This document shows, in pieces, positions 33,730 through 41,637 of a stretch of 64,000 nt of DNA. Made by a program: the position numbers and the translations under genes. The number at the start of each line of letters is the position of its first letter. The stretch's first letter is position 1. The stretch comes from Thalassolituus sp006212115 (GTDB lineage: Bacteria > Pseudomonadota > Gammaproteobacteria > Pseudomonadales > Oceanobacteraceae). The stretch lies in the NCBI RefSeq assembly GCF_040372045.1, contig NZ_BAABWH010000002.1; one strand, given 5' to 3'. The notes under the pieces are model-generated. The model searched no databases. It was given only the letters and a program-made list of their open reading frames with translations, and had not been told where the DNA came from.

Positions 33730-35525
33730 ACGGTGGCATCCTTCATTGGCTTTTGCGGAGCTCTCGACTTCACCGGTTTATTGTTTGTTGCACGGGCCTT
33801 TTTAATCAGATAGCAAACCGCAGTCCATAAGCCCAGCGCGGTAAGTAAGGCAATCAAATCAAAGCTCAGACGCACCCAATCGCCACCGGCAATCGCGTCT
33901 GTTAAGCCAACCGGCGAAGTTAAAAAGTCGAGTACCGGCAAAAGCACAAAGAGAACACCTGCTATCGTAAGCTGAATAAGCCATCCATGTTTATTGCGGA
34001 AAAAGACGGCGTAAAATAAACACAGCAACCAGGCACTGAAGAAGGTCGCGATTTCCAGATCGCCCCGATCTTCAATATCCACAGGTATAATCCGGTTCGC
34101 CCAGAAATACGCGCCAAGCGCGACAAACATTCCGGCAATGCCCGCGAGATTGAGCGCGCTAACCAGTTCATAACCCAGCTTACCCGCAAGTTGTCGCTGA
34201 CGCTTCTGACTCCATAACAACGCCCCACTTCCCACCATTACGGTGCCCAGAACACCCGCAAAAAACAGCAACCAGCGTGTGATAATGTCGGCGAAGTGTC
34301 CTTCGTGCAAAGACCTGAGCACGCCGTAGGTCGTCGCCACAGCGCCCTCTGCTCCCGATGGATAATTCTCCTTAATCACGCCACCATCAGCATTAAAACT
34401 GACTTCGGGAATACCGCCGCGAAAATGACTGAGATGGCTCTTCTCGCTGCCCCGGAAGCGTATTTCAACGCCATCGGTCATCGGCTTTGTCACTGTGATG
34501 TCCGCGACAGACTGATGGAGCAGTGCTTCTGCTTGCTCGAATAAATCATCAAGGTCTACATGTACTGGCTCACGCTGAGCGCTCTCTGAAATCGCTTGCT
34601 GCTGGCGGCGTCCAGTTCGAGGGTTATCGTTATCAGCCCTGTTCTCGGCTCTGATTTCGGCTCTGATTTCGGCTCTGATTTCGGTCTTGTTTTGGCCCGT
34701 GTTTTGACCCCTGCCTTCTTGCGCACCTCTTTGGGGGTTTACTTGAGCATTTTCGTGCGAGTGACCTTCGGAGCCCGCTTGCTGGCGCCCCTGGCGCTGC
34801 CCTTCTTGTTGGCCTTGCTGCTGCCCCTGTTGCTGGCCTTGGCCCTGATTACCGCCACGCTCATTACCGCCTTGCCAGAACAACAAGGTCCCCGCCAGAA
34901 GGAACAGCCCAGTAAAGGTGATCATGATATGAAATGGCAGCGCCAGTACGCTGCCAACCACGTGCGCATCCACCCAGGAGGCTGTCTTTTTTCCGGGGCG
35001 GAAGCTAAAGAAATCAGCAAAAATTTTACGGTGCATAATGATGCCGCTGATGATGGCGATAAACATCAGCATGGAAGCGATACCGACAATCCACTGCCCG
35101 ACACCGCGCGGAACGCCGTACAACTCGTAGTGGAACCGAAACAGGAAGTTGCCACCAGCGGTATCGCGCGCCTCGTCAATCGCGTCACCGGTTGCTGGGT
35201 CCAGAACTGCACGCGCACCTCGTCGGCGCTGCCGCTCTTCTCCCTCCGCCTGCCAGTTCAGGCCAAGCACGGGGCTGCGCGAATCAGGCAGACTGATTTG
35301 CCAGGTTTCACCATAGGGAGCCACAGATTCAAGGTATTCCACCGCTGCGTGTAGTGGCTGATCCGCTGGCGTCGACACGTGGTGTTCTGGCGTCATCCAG
35401 TGGGTAATTTCTCCCCGGAAGAAAGACGTCGTCCCCGTCAGAAAAATCGCAAACAGTATCCAGATCACAATCAGGCTGCTCCATGTATGGAGCCAGGTCA
35501 TCGACTTACGCAGTCCACCTTTCAT
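33726..35525 (-). CDS. PepSY-associated TM protein, putative ferric-siderophore reductase-like
   Basis: A protein of 599 residues from the ATG at 35525 (ATGA overlap with the preceding gene). Its N-terminal helix region KSMTWLHTWSSLIVIW and later HYELYGVPRGVGQWIVG are typical of PepSY_TM proteins. An extracytoplasmic loop of about 90 residues is low-complexity: Gln/Gly-rich, then GHSHE, then a threefold EIRA repeat. Several helices follow at the C-terminus. Relatives lie beside TonB receptors and are thought to reduce ferric siderophores in the inner membrane; that role is inferred here. Confidence 0.85.
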   Translation of the reverse strand: MKGGLRKSMTWLHTWSSLIVIWILFAIFLTGTTSFFRGEITHWMTPEHHVSTPADQPLHAAVEYLESVAPYGETWQISLPDSRSPVLGLNWQAEGEERQRRRGARAVLDPATGDAIDEARDTAGGNFLFRFHYELYGVPRGVGQWIVGIASMLMFIAIISGIIMHRKIFADFFSFRPGKKTASWVDAHVVGSVLALPFHIMITFTGLFLLAGTLLFWQGGNERGGNQGQGQQQGQQQGQQEGQRQGRQQAGSEGHSHENAQVNPQRGAQEGRGQNTGQNKTEIRAEIRAEIRAENRADNDNPRTGRRQQQAISESAQREPVHVDLDDLFEQAEALLHQSVADITVTKPMTDGVEIRFRGSEKSHLSHFRGGIPEVSFNADGGVIKENYPSGAEGAVATTYGVLRSLHEGHFADIITRWLLFFAGVLGTVMVGSGALLWSQKRQRQLAGKLGYELVSALNLAGIAGMFVALGAYFWANRIIPVDIEDRGDLEIATFFSAWLLCLFYAVFFRNKHGWLIQLTIAGVLFVLLPVLDFLTSPVGLTDAIAGGDWVRLSFDLIALLTALGLWTAVCYLIKKARATNNKPVKSRAPQKPMKDATV

Positions 35526-35803
35526 AGGGTGCCTCCTACCAGATACCAGATGCCCCACAGCCCAACATTCCCCAGCAACAACACACCGACCGCTTTTTTA
35601 TGTGAATAGATGGAGAAAGCAACAATCACAATCGTGACGTAAGCGAGGAAGAACGCCATCCCGGTAAACATACGGGCTTCCCGGCCTTCGTAGTCCAGCA
35701 CCATTAACAACAACAGAGAAATCACGGTCGATAAGGCATAGCCGCCAACGGCAGCAGCAAAGACCCTGGCTATAAACAACCAACGTTCAGACGAGACAAG
35801 CAT
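35522..35803 (-). CDS. DUF3649-like small membrane protein (iron-uptake associated)
   Basis: A protein of 93 residues with three transmembrane helices (IARVFAAAVGGYALSTVISLLLLMV, MFTGMAFFLAYVTIVIVAFSIY, AVGVLLLGNVGLWGIWYLVG). It is the first gene of the operon with the PepSY and DUF3325 genes and lies about 50 bp downstream of a Fur-box-like site. No TonB-dependent receptor is adjacent, unlike typical loci. Confidence 0.7.
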   Translation of the reverse strand: MLVSSERWLFIARVFAAAVGGYALSTVISLLLLMVLDYEGREARMFTGMAFFLAYVTIVIVAFSIYSHKKAVGVLLLGNVGLWGIWYLVGGTL

Positions 35804-35857
35804 GGGGGCCTCAGACAGATATATTCAGGAAAGGCGGTACGGATCAACAATCGAGAG

Positions 35858-35876
35858 GATAATAATTATCAATTAC
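35858..35876 (-). promoter_or_regulatory. Fur-box-like operator
   Basis: GATAATAATTATCAATTAC matches 14 of 19 bases of the Fur consensus and lies about 55 bp upstream of the DUF3649 start. It is the expected place for iron repression of the DUF3649-PepSY-DUF3325 operon. Confidence 0.65.
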
Positions 35877-35954
35877 AATAAAAGGCAGAGGCAGTGACAG
35901 TTCTTTACTGAATCGTCAGAAACTCTACAGTCCCAGAATCCAGACAAAATATGA

Positions 35955-36048
35955 TCCTGAAAATACATGACCCTGAAAAGATACGGCCCTGAAAAGATAC
36001 GGCCCTGAAAAGATACGGCCCTGAGAATATAGTCCCTGATAATTTACG
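35955..36048. repeat. 16-bp tandem repeat array
   Basis: Three perfect copies of CCCTGAAAAGATACGG (35971-36018) are flanked by degenerate copies on both sides, for a total of five to six units. It is intergenic, between the DUF3649 promoter region and the TIGR03643-like gene. An in-frame reading on the reverse strand exists but looks like translated repeat, not a gene. Confidence 0.9.
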
Positions 36049-36075
36049 GGCCAGAGAATGGGGTACGGTCGTTGT

Positions 36076-36339
36076 TCAGCGCTTGTATTGAGTAGGACAG
36101 TAGGCGCGAGTAACGGATGCCGGTCTGAGAGCCCCATGTTTAGTGACTCGACCAGACACGCGCTGACGCCACAACCTGAAAGACGATGGCTTAAGCTCTT
36201 TGCGCATAAGCTTAATGACGTCTTTCTCAGTTAGACCATATGTCTCAGCGATGGCCTCAAACGGTGTTCTGTCTTCCCACGCCATCTCAATTATACGGGA
36301 CACATCGGCATCAATTGTTTCGAACGAACGCGCAGTCAT
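36076..36339 (-). CDS. TIGR03643 family protein (DUF2805)
   Basis: A protein of 87 residues with IIEMAWEDRTPFEAIAETYGLTEKDVIKLMRKELK, a small helix-turn-helix-like fold, followed by a basic stretch RLWRQRVSGRVTKHG. The family is small, conserved and uncharacterised. It is single. Confidence 0.82.
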   Translation of the reverse strand: MTARSFETIDADVSRIIEMAWEDRTPFEAIAETYGLTEKDVIKLMRKELKPSSFRLWRQRVSGRVTKHGALRPASVTRAYCPTQYKR

Positions 36340-36408
36340 AACTGGTTCTGCCTCTCAGAAGCCGTTGGATAGGAGTGGGGTAATTATACCGGGCGTTCAG
36401 CCTGCCTG

Positions 36409-36801
36409 TTAACCAGGCTCAAGAACGTCTGACACGAATGCATCAATATCCGCTGACTGGAACGTTTTACGCAGGAAGCCTTCGACGCCGAGTTCACGCG
36501 CAGCAAGCTCATCCTGATCGTCATCAGAAGTCGTCATCACCCAAACCTTAAGATGCCTGTACTGAGTGTGCGCTCGCAACATCTGCAAGAAATGCAATCC
36601 GGGCATACGTGGCATATTGAGATCAAGAAACACCACTGCCTGTTCCGACACATCGCCCTGATCCAGTAATCCCAGGGCATCAATGCCATCTTTCGCGACG
36701 AGCAACCTCGGCGGTGCCTCCCGCCTCAGCAGCGAGCGTCGGATCGCCATCACGTCGACCGCGTCATCGTCAATTAACAGGATTTCCCGAGTGTTGTTCA
36801 T
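36409..36801 (-). CDS. Single-domain response regulator (Rcp1-like)
   Basis: A protein of 130 residues from the ATG at 36801. The receiver motifs are LLIDDDAVDVMAI (acid pocket), VVFLDLNMPRMPG (phospho-acceptor Asp), VMTTSDDD (Thr/Ser switch) and FLRKTF (Lys). There is no output domain. It is divergent from the PAS histidine kinase with 85 bp between starts, so it is likely its partner; such pairs occur with phytochrome-type kinases. Confidence 0.9.
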   Translation of the reverse strand: MNNTREILLIDDDAVDVMAIRRSLLRREAPPRLLVAKDGIDALGLLDQGDVSEQAVVFLDLNMPRMPGLHFLQMLRAHTQYRHLKVWVMTTSDDDQDELAARELGVEGFLRKTFQSADIDAFVSDVLEPG

Positions 36802-36886
36802 ACGCTTGCCAGCCCGACCACTCTCAACCAGAATCAGAGTATCAATCACCATACCCCGATACGTATGGCACCGACAAGGAGGCCGC

Positions 36887-38485
36887 ATGCCGACCGAGCC
36901 GCACTATTTGTACACTGAACTATCGAACAAGCTACGTGAAGATGAGAGTTTATTTGACTGGTTTGAACTGGGTGCGACCGACGGCCTCTGGTACTGGGAC
37001 CTGAACAAACCAGAACACGAATGGCTTAGCCCTCAGTTCAAGCAAACCTTCGGCTACGCCAACGACGAAATCCCCCATACTTCCGAGTGGTGGCAAGCCA
37101 ACATATTTGATGAAGACCTGCCCGGCGTGCTCGATAACTTCGAGAAACACAAGGCTGATCCCACTCACCCATACGACCAAATTGTTCGGTACCGCCATAA
37201 AGATGGCCACACTGTCTGGGTTCGCTGCCGTGGATTAATCATCCGTGATGATGCCGGTAACCCAAGCCGGATGCTGGGCGCGCATACCGATCTGACTGAG
37301 TTGATGGAAACAAGGGAGAAGCTGGAAGCCATACGTCTGGATCTCAAATCGCGCCTCGAAGACGTCAGTGAAACCAACAAAGTTGCATTAGAAACAGCCG
37401 GTATCGGTATCTGGTTATGGGACCTGAAAACCAATCAGATTGTCTGGGACGACACCATGCTGGCACTCTACGAGCTGACTGACTCCGCCCAGACACTGGA
37501 GTACAGTGATTGGCGAAATGCCGTTCACCCTGATGATATCGATCAAGTCGAAGCCCGTATTCAGAGTTCGATACGCAACAGAGAGATCTTCCGTATCGAA
37601 CTGCGTATTCCTCTGAAAAAAGGGGGAATCCGCTACATCAAAGTAGCCGCCGAAATATTTTACGATGAAAACGACGAGCCCTTACGTATGCGCGGGGCTA
37701 ACTGGGATATTACCGAAGAGAAACTACGGGAACAGGAGCTGCAACGCTCCAACCGCGACCTGGAACAATTCGCCTATGTCGCGTCACACGATCTTCGCGC
37801 TCCGCTACGAGGGATTCGTCAGTTAGCCACCTGGATTGAAGAAGACCTGCCCTCGCCGCCTGATGAAGTGAAACAGCACATTAACATGATGCACCAGCGA
37901 ATCGATCGGCTGGAAAATCTACTGACGGATATTCTCGCTTATTCACGTGCTAACCGGCCAATGCCGAGCGAAACAACACCATCAGAACAACAATCGCTTA
38001 CCACTCTGATCCGGGATATCTACACCAGTATTAATGCGCCTGATGCTACGACACTAGAGGTTGAAACAGAAGGAGTCGATGAGTCCACGAGGGTCGTAGA
38101 AACGACGAAATTCACACAAGTAATTCAGAATCTGATCAGCAACGCTGTCAAGCATCGACAGCAGGATAAAACTACCGTTTTAGTCTCATTACGTTGCGAC
38201 GGGCACCAATTATTCTGTGAAGTTGCGGATCAGAATGAAGCCATCCTGCCTGAATATCGCGATACCATTTTTGACATGTTTCAGACTTTGAAACCACGGG
38301 ATGAAGTCGAAGGTAGCGGCATGGGGTTACCCATTGCCCGTCGCCTTGTTGAGTCATTAAATGGCCACCTGACCTACCGCCCAGCCTCAGTAGAGCCAGA
38401 CCGCATCAATACAGTATTGAATACCGTTTACAACAACCACTTCAGTTTCAACTGGCCAGCCTGCTCCACATCCGTCACTGAGTGA
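36887..38485 (+). CDS. PAS-PAS sensor histidine kinase with altered ATP-binding motif
   Basis: A protein of 532 residues, no transmembrane helix. A strong AAGGAG site precedes the ATG at 36887. Two PAS domains (about 20-135 and 165-285; WYWDLN and GIWLWDLKTN starts) lead to the H-box YVASHDLRAPLRGI (His near 301) and an ATPase domain with N-box NLISNAVKHR and G2 GSGMGLPIARR. The G1 box reads VADQNEAILPEY, lacking the glycines of the usual D-x-G-x-G. It may still bind ATP or act as a phosphate sink. Partner: the divergent response regulator. Confidence 0.88.
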   Translation: MPTEPHYLYTELSNKLREDESLFDWFELGATDGLWYWDLNKPEHEWLSPQFKQTFGYANDEIPHTSEWWQANIFDEDLPGVLDNFEKHKADPTHPYDQIVRYRHKDGHTVWVRCRGLIIRDDAGNPSRMLGAHTDLTELMETREKLEAIRLDLKSRLEDVSETNKVALETAGIGIWLWDLKTNQIVWDDTMLALYELTDSAQTLEYSDWRNAVHPDDIDQVEARIQSSIRNREIFRIELRIPLKKGGIRYIKVAAEIFYDENDEPLRMRGANWDITEEKLREQELQRSNRDLEQFAYVASHDLRAPLRGIRQLATWIEEDLPSPPDEVKQHINMMHQRIDRLENLLTDILAYSRANRPMPSETTPSEQQSLTTLIRDIYTSINAPDATTLEVETEGVDESTRVVETTKFTQVIQNLISNAVKHRQQDKTTVLVSLRCDGHQLFCEVADQNEAILPEYRDTIFDMFQTLKPRDEVEGSGMGLPIARRLVESLNGHLTYRPASVEPDRINTVLNTVYNNHFSFNWPACSTSVTE

Positions 38486-38544
38486 CGTGATGCCGAGCAA
38501 TATTATTAAGCAAATAAACGATTCAGCAGATAAACGATTCAGTC

Positions 38545-41500
38545 TCAGTCGGTAAGCCCTTCACCGTCAATGACGCGCTGAACTTTCTTTCGCTCCAACG
38601 CGAAATCGATACTACGGACTAATAATTCGGCCGTGAGCTCGTCCTTGTTTAAGAAGTCGTACACGCCCGCCTCCAGGAAGCCTGGCTCGAGATCGGTTTC
38701 GACGTACCCCGACATCAATATCCCAGGAGTGCTATGTTCACCAATGCGCTCCAGGAAATCACCGACAGTGCCCCCCGGTAAGCGATAGTCTAACAGCCAG
38801 ATATCAAATTCCTGATTCCCGACACACGTAACCGCCTCGTCAATGGTACTGCATAGCGTGATCTCGTAATCTCGACCACTGGACTGCAGCATCCGCTTCA
38901 TACGCTGCTGATCAACATCGTCGTCTTCCAACAGCATGACGCGAATACCTTTGCGATTACGCTCCAGTGCCAGTGGTTCAGATCCTTCCAACACCACTGA
39001 CCGGAGCTGACTCTGCGCTTTCTCCAATGCGGCCTCAACAAAACGCTGACGCGAAATATTCGTCAGAGTCAGAACGATACCTCGGCTGATCCGGCCGCCA
39101 GAATTACGATAAGGGAGGATACGAACCAATACTGCAGTCTCGTCTTTGGTATACACCGCTTTCTCAAGCACCTCACCAGAATTACTCACATGCGCAATAT
39201 CGTTAATCAGCTCGTCGTACTTAAGGTCGTGAGACTGATGGTGGAAAGGTCGTCCGATATCGGTCTCTCGCAAGTGAATATACTGATTCGCTACCGCAGT
39301 GAACTTACGGATAGCCAGACTCTCATCGAGGAAAACAATGCCGATGTTGGTCGCATTGATCACACTGTCGAGGTCGTCATTCAATTCTGTCAGCTGCGAT
39401 ATCTTTTCCTGATATTCACTGTTAACCGTGTAAAGCTCTTCGTTAACGGACTGGAGCTCTTCATTGGTGCTTTGCAACTCCTCGTTGGCCGACATCAGCT
39501 CTTCGTTAGCAGACTGCAACTCTTCATTGGTCGTTTCTAACTCTTCGATAGTGACCTGCAGGTGTTCCTGCTTTTTCACCAGCTCAGCTTCGAGGTCCAT
39601 AATGCGCTGGCGAGAGCTTTCAGCCGCATCGAACGTCGTCGAATAACGTTCATCGGATTCCTGGTCGACCTGATTCACCTGGAACTGTAAGACATAACTG
39701 ACCGTGGCTACGGGTGAGTCACGTTCACCCGAACGGACGTACAGTACAGCCAAATCAATGCTTTTGTTTTTACCTTCACCATCTGACAAGGTGACGTCTG
39801 TGTAGAAAATATCTTCCTGACATTTTTCACAACGATACAGTGCCGTTGAAACCGCAACAGAGAGGTCTTCATGGATCATATCGTTAATGTTATTGCTGAT
39901 TTTTCCTGCGCCAATCGGTCTCACGAACTGAGCGACATCCCCGTAAACATGGACGGCGTCGAAATTCTCGTTCAATACAATACAAGACGGTACGAATTCA
40001 CGTAACAATCGGTCCTGAACGATCGATAAAGGGCCGTTAGCGACGGGCTTAGGTGAACGCATCGAGGACGAAAAAGGCTGCATAGTAAGCTGTGCAGTGG
40101 GTCGCCCCGGTAAAGTCAGGCCCGGCGGATGTGTGCCGATTGGTACACGTTGGTTAGACACCTTCTGAAACAGCTTATTGCGTTCGCTAAGCTGATCGAA
40201 ATGCGACTTCAGATCGCCCATGCTTTCTGACGGCCCCAGCCACAGGAATCCCTTATAACGCAACGCAAAGAACAACGAAGACAGCACACGTTTCTGTGCG
40301 CCCTGTTGAAAATAAATCAGAACATTGCGACAGGTGACTAAGTCAATATTAGAGAAAGGTGGGTCCTCCAACATGTTATGCGTCGCGAAAATAACGGACT
40401 CCCTGATAGAGCGCATAATCTGGAAACCGCCGGGTCTCGGTTCAAAATATTTTTCCAGACGTTCTGGATTAACATCAAACTGAATATCCTCGGCATAGAG
40501 ACCGGTGCTGGCCTCAGCAATCGCATTAGAATCCACATCGGTTGCAAAAATGCTGACCTTACAGTCGAGATCTTCCTTTTCGATGTATTCCTTAAACAGA
40601 ATCGCCAGACTGTAAGCTTCCTCACCCGTCGAACAACCTGCCACCCAGATACGTAGAGACTGATCCCGGGCCATCGCCCCTTTGACCAGCTCTGGCACCA
40701 CTTTTCCCTGCATGTAGTCGAACATGGCTTCGTCACGGAAAAAGCGGGTTACGCCAATCAATAACTCTTTACTGAGAGTGTGCAGCTCTTTCGGCGATTC
40801 CAGCAACAACCGATGATAAGCATTGAGTCCGTTCAGCTGATTAATACTGAGACGGCGCTCAATACGGCGCGCGACCGTGGATGCTTTGTATTGTGAGAAA
40901 TTAATCGACGACTGCTTTTTCAACAGGCTGAAAATTTCGTCATAAACTTGGTTATCATCGTCATTTTCGTAGTCTTTCGGAGTATTTCCAGCAATGAATG
41001 GGTGCTGAAAGTACTTCACCAGGCTGGCACCAATTTCGGATGCACTAAGAACTAAATCTGCGAAACCCGTATTAACGGCACTGCGTGGCATACCGTCGAA
41101 CTTTGCATTGTCCGGTTCCTGCACAATCACCATACCGCCCGCTTCTTTCAACGCTTTGACACCTCGGGTGCCATCGCTTCCAGTGCCGGATAAGACAATC
41201 CCTACCGCACGGTGGGCATAATTCTGAGCCAACGACTTAAAAAAGAAGTCAATCGGCATCGGAGGCGGGTTATCTGGAACCACATCGGTCAGAAGTAATT
41301 TGCCATCCGCAATCATCATGTTTTTACGGGGCGGCATCAGATAAATATGATCAGCAAGCAACTCAGTAGAATCTGTTACCTGCTGAATCGGCATAGTGGA
41401 ATGTCGGCTCAGCAGTTCCGGCATCATGCTTTTGTAATCCGGAGACAGGTGCTGGACGACGATATAGGCAACACCGGTATCCGATGGGGTGTTGGCAAAC

Positions 41501-41586
41501 AAATCCTGAAGGGCTTCCAGCCCGCCAGCAGAGGCGCCGATACCGATGTAGTGAGTAGGTTGCTGTTCTTCAGATGGGCTACTCAT
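38545..41586 (-). CDS. CheB-CheR-PAS-receiver hybrid signalling protein
   Basis: A protein of 1013 residues from the ATG at 41586, which has an AGGA site eight bases upstream; the ATG at 41595 would overlap that site. In order: CheB methylesterase (GASAGG nucleophile, VQHLSPD, GTGSDGT), CheR methyltransferase (RFFRDEAMFDYMQG, VAGCSTGEEAYSLA), a Glu/Asn-rich coiled coil (IEELETTNEELQSANEELM and on), a PAS domain, and a C-terminal receiver (LLEDDDVDQQ, IWLLDYRLPGG). The family usually ends in a histidine kinase; here a receiver takes that place. It is cytoplasmic. It is downstream of the GGDEF-EAL gene. Confidence 0.9.
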   Translation of the reverse strand: MSSPSEEQQPTHYIGIGASAGGLEALQDLFANTPSDTGVAYIVVQHLSPDYKSMMPELLSRHSTMPIQQVTDSTELLADHIYLMPPRKNMMIADGKLLLTDVVPDNPPPMPIDFFFKSLAQNYAHRAVGIVLSGTGSDGTRGVKALKEAGGMVIVQEPDNAKFDGMPRSAVNTGFADLVLSASEIGASLVKYFQHPFIAGNTPKDYENDDDNQVYDEIFSLLKKQSSINFSQYKASTVARRIERRLSINQLNGLNAYHRLLLESPKELHTLSKELLIGVTRFFRDEAMFDYMQGKVVPELVKGAMARDQSLRIWVAGCSTGEEAYSLAILFKEYIEKEDLDCKVSIFATDVDSNAIAEASTGLYAEDIQFDVNPERLEKYFEPRPGGFQIMRSIRESVIFATHNMLEDPPFSNIDLVTCRNVLIYFQQGAQKRVLSSLFFALRYKGFLWLGPSESMGDLKSHFDQLSERNKLFQKVSNQRVPIGTHPPGLTLPGRPTAQLTMQPFSSSMRSPKPVANGPLSIVQDRLLREFVPSCIVLNENFDAVHVYGDVAQFVRPIGAGKISNNINDMIHEDLSVAVSTALYRCEKCQEDIFYTDVTLSDGEGKNKSIDLAVLYVRSGERDSPVATVSYVLQFQVNQVDQESDERYSTTFDAAESSRQRIMDLEAELVKKQEHLQVTIEELETTNEELQSANEELMSANEELQSTNEELQSVNEELYTVNSEYQEKISQLTELNDDLDSVINATNIGIVFLDESLAIRKFTAVANQYIHLRETDIGRPFHHQSHDLKYDELINDIAHVSNSGEVLEKAVYTKDETAVLVRILPYRNSGGRISRGIVLTLTNISRQRFVEAALEKAQSQLRSVVLEGSEPLALERNRKGIRVMLLEDDDVDQQRMKRMLQSSGRDYEITLCSTIDEAVTCVGNQEFDIWLLDYRLPGGTVGDFLERIGEHSTPGILMSGYVETDLEPGFLEAGVYDFLNKDELTAELLVRSIDFALERKKVQRVIDGEGLTD

Positions 41587-41637
41587 GTGAGGCATCCTTT
41601 CCGGTCGATGTCATCAGAGATGCGCTCTCTGACGGAG

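Noticed and set aside
35925..36137. 70-codon frame through the 16-bp repeats
   Set aside because: It is a translation of the tandem repeat array (SGPYLF-like periodic residues) and not a likely gene.
38473..38542. Palindrome and 13-bp direct repeat at the 3' end of the histidine kinase gene
   Set aside because: CGTCACTGAGTGACG has no T run and the ATAAACGATTCAG repeat is short; neither supports a defined element.
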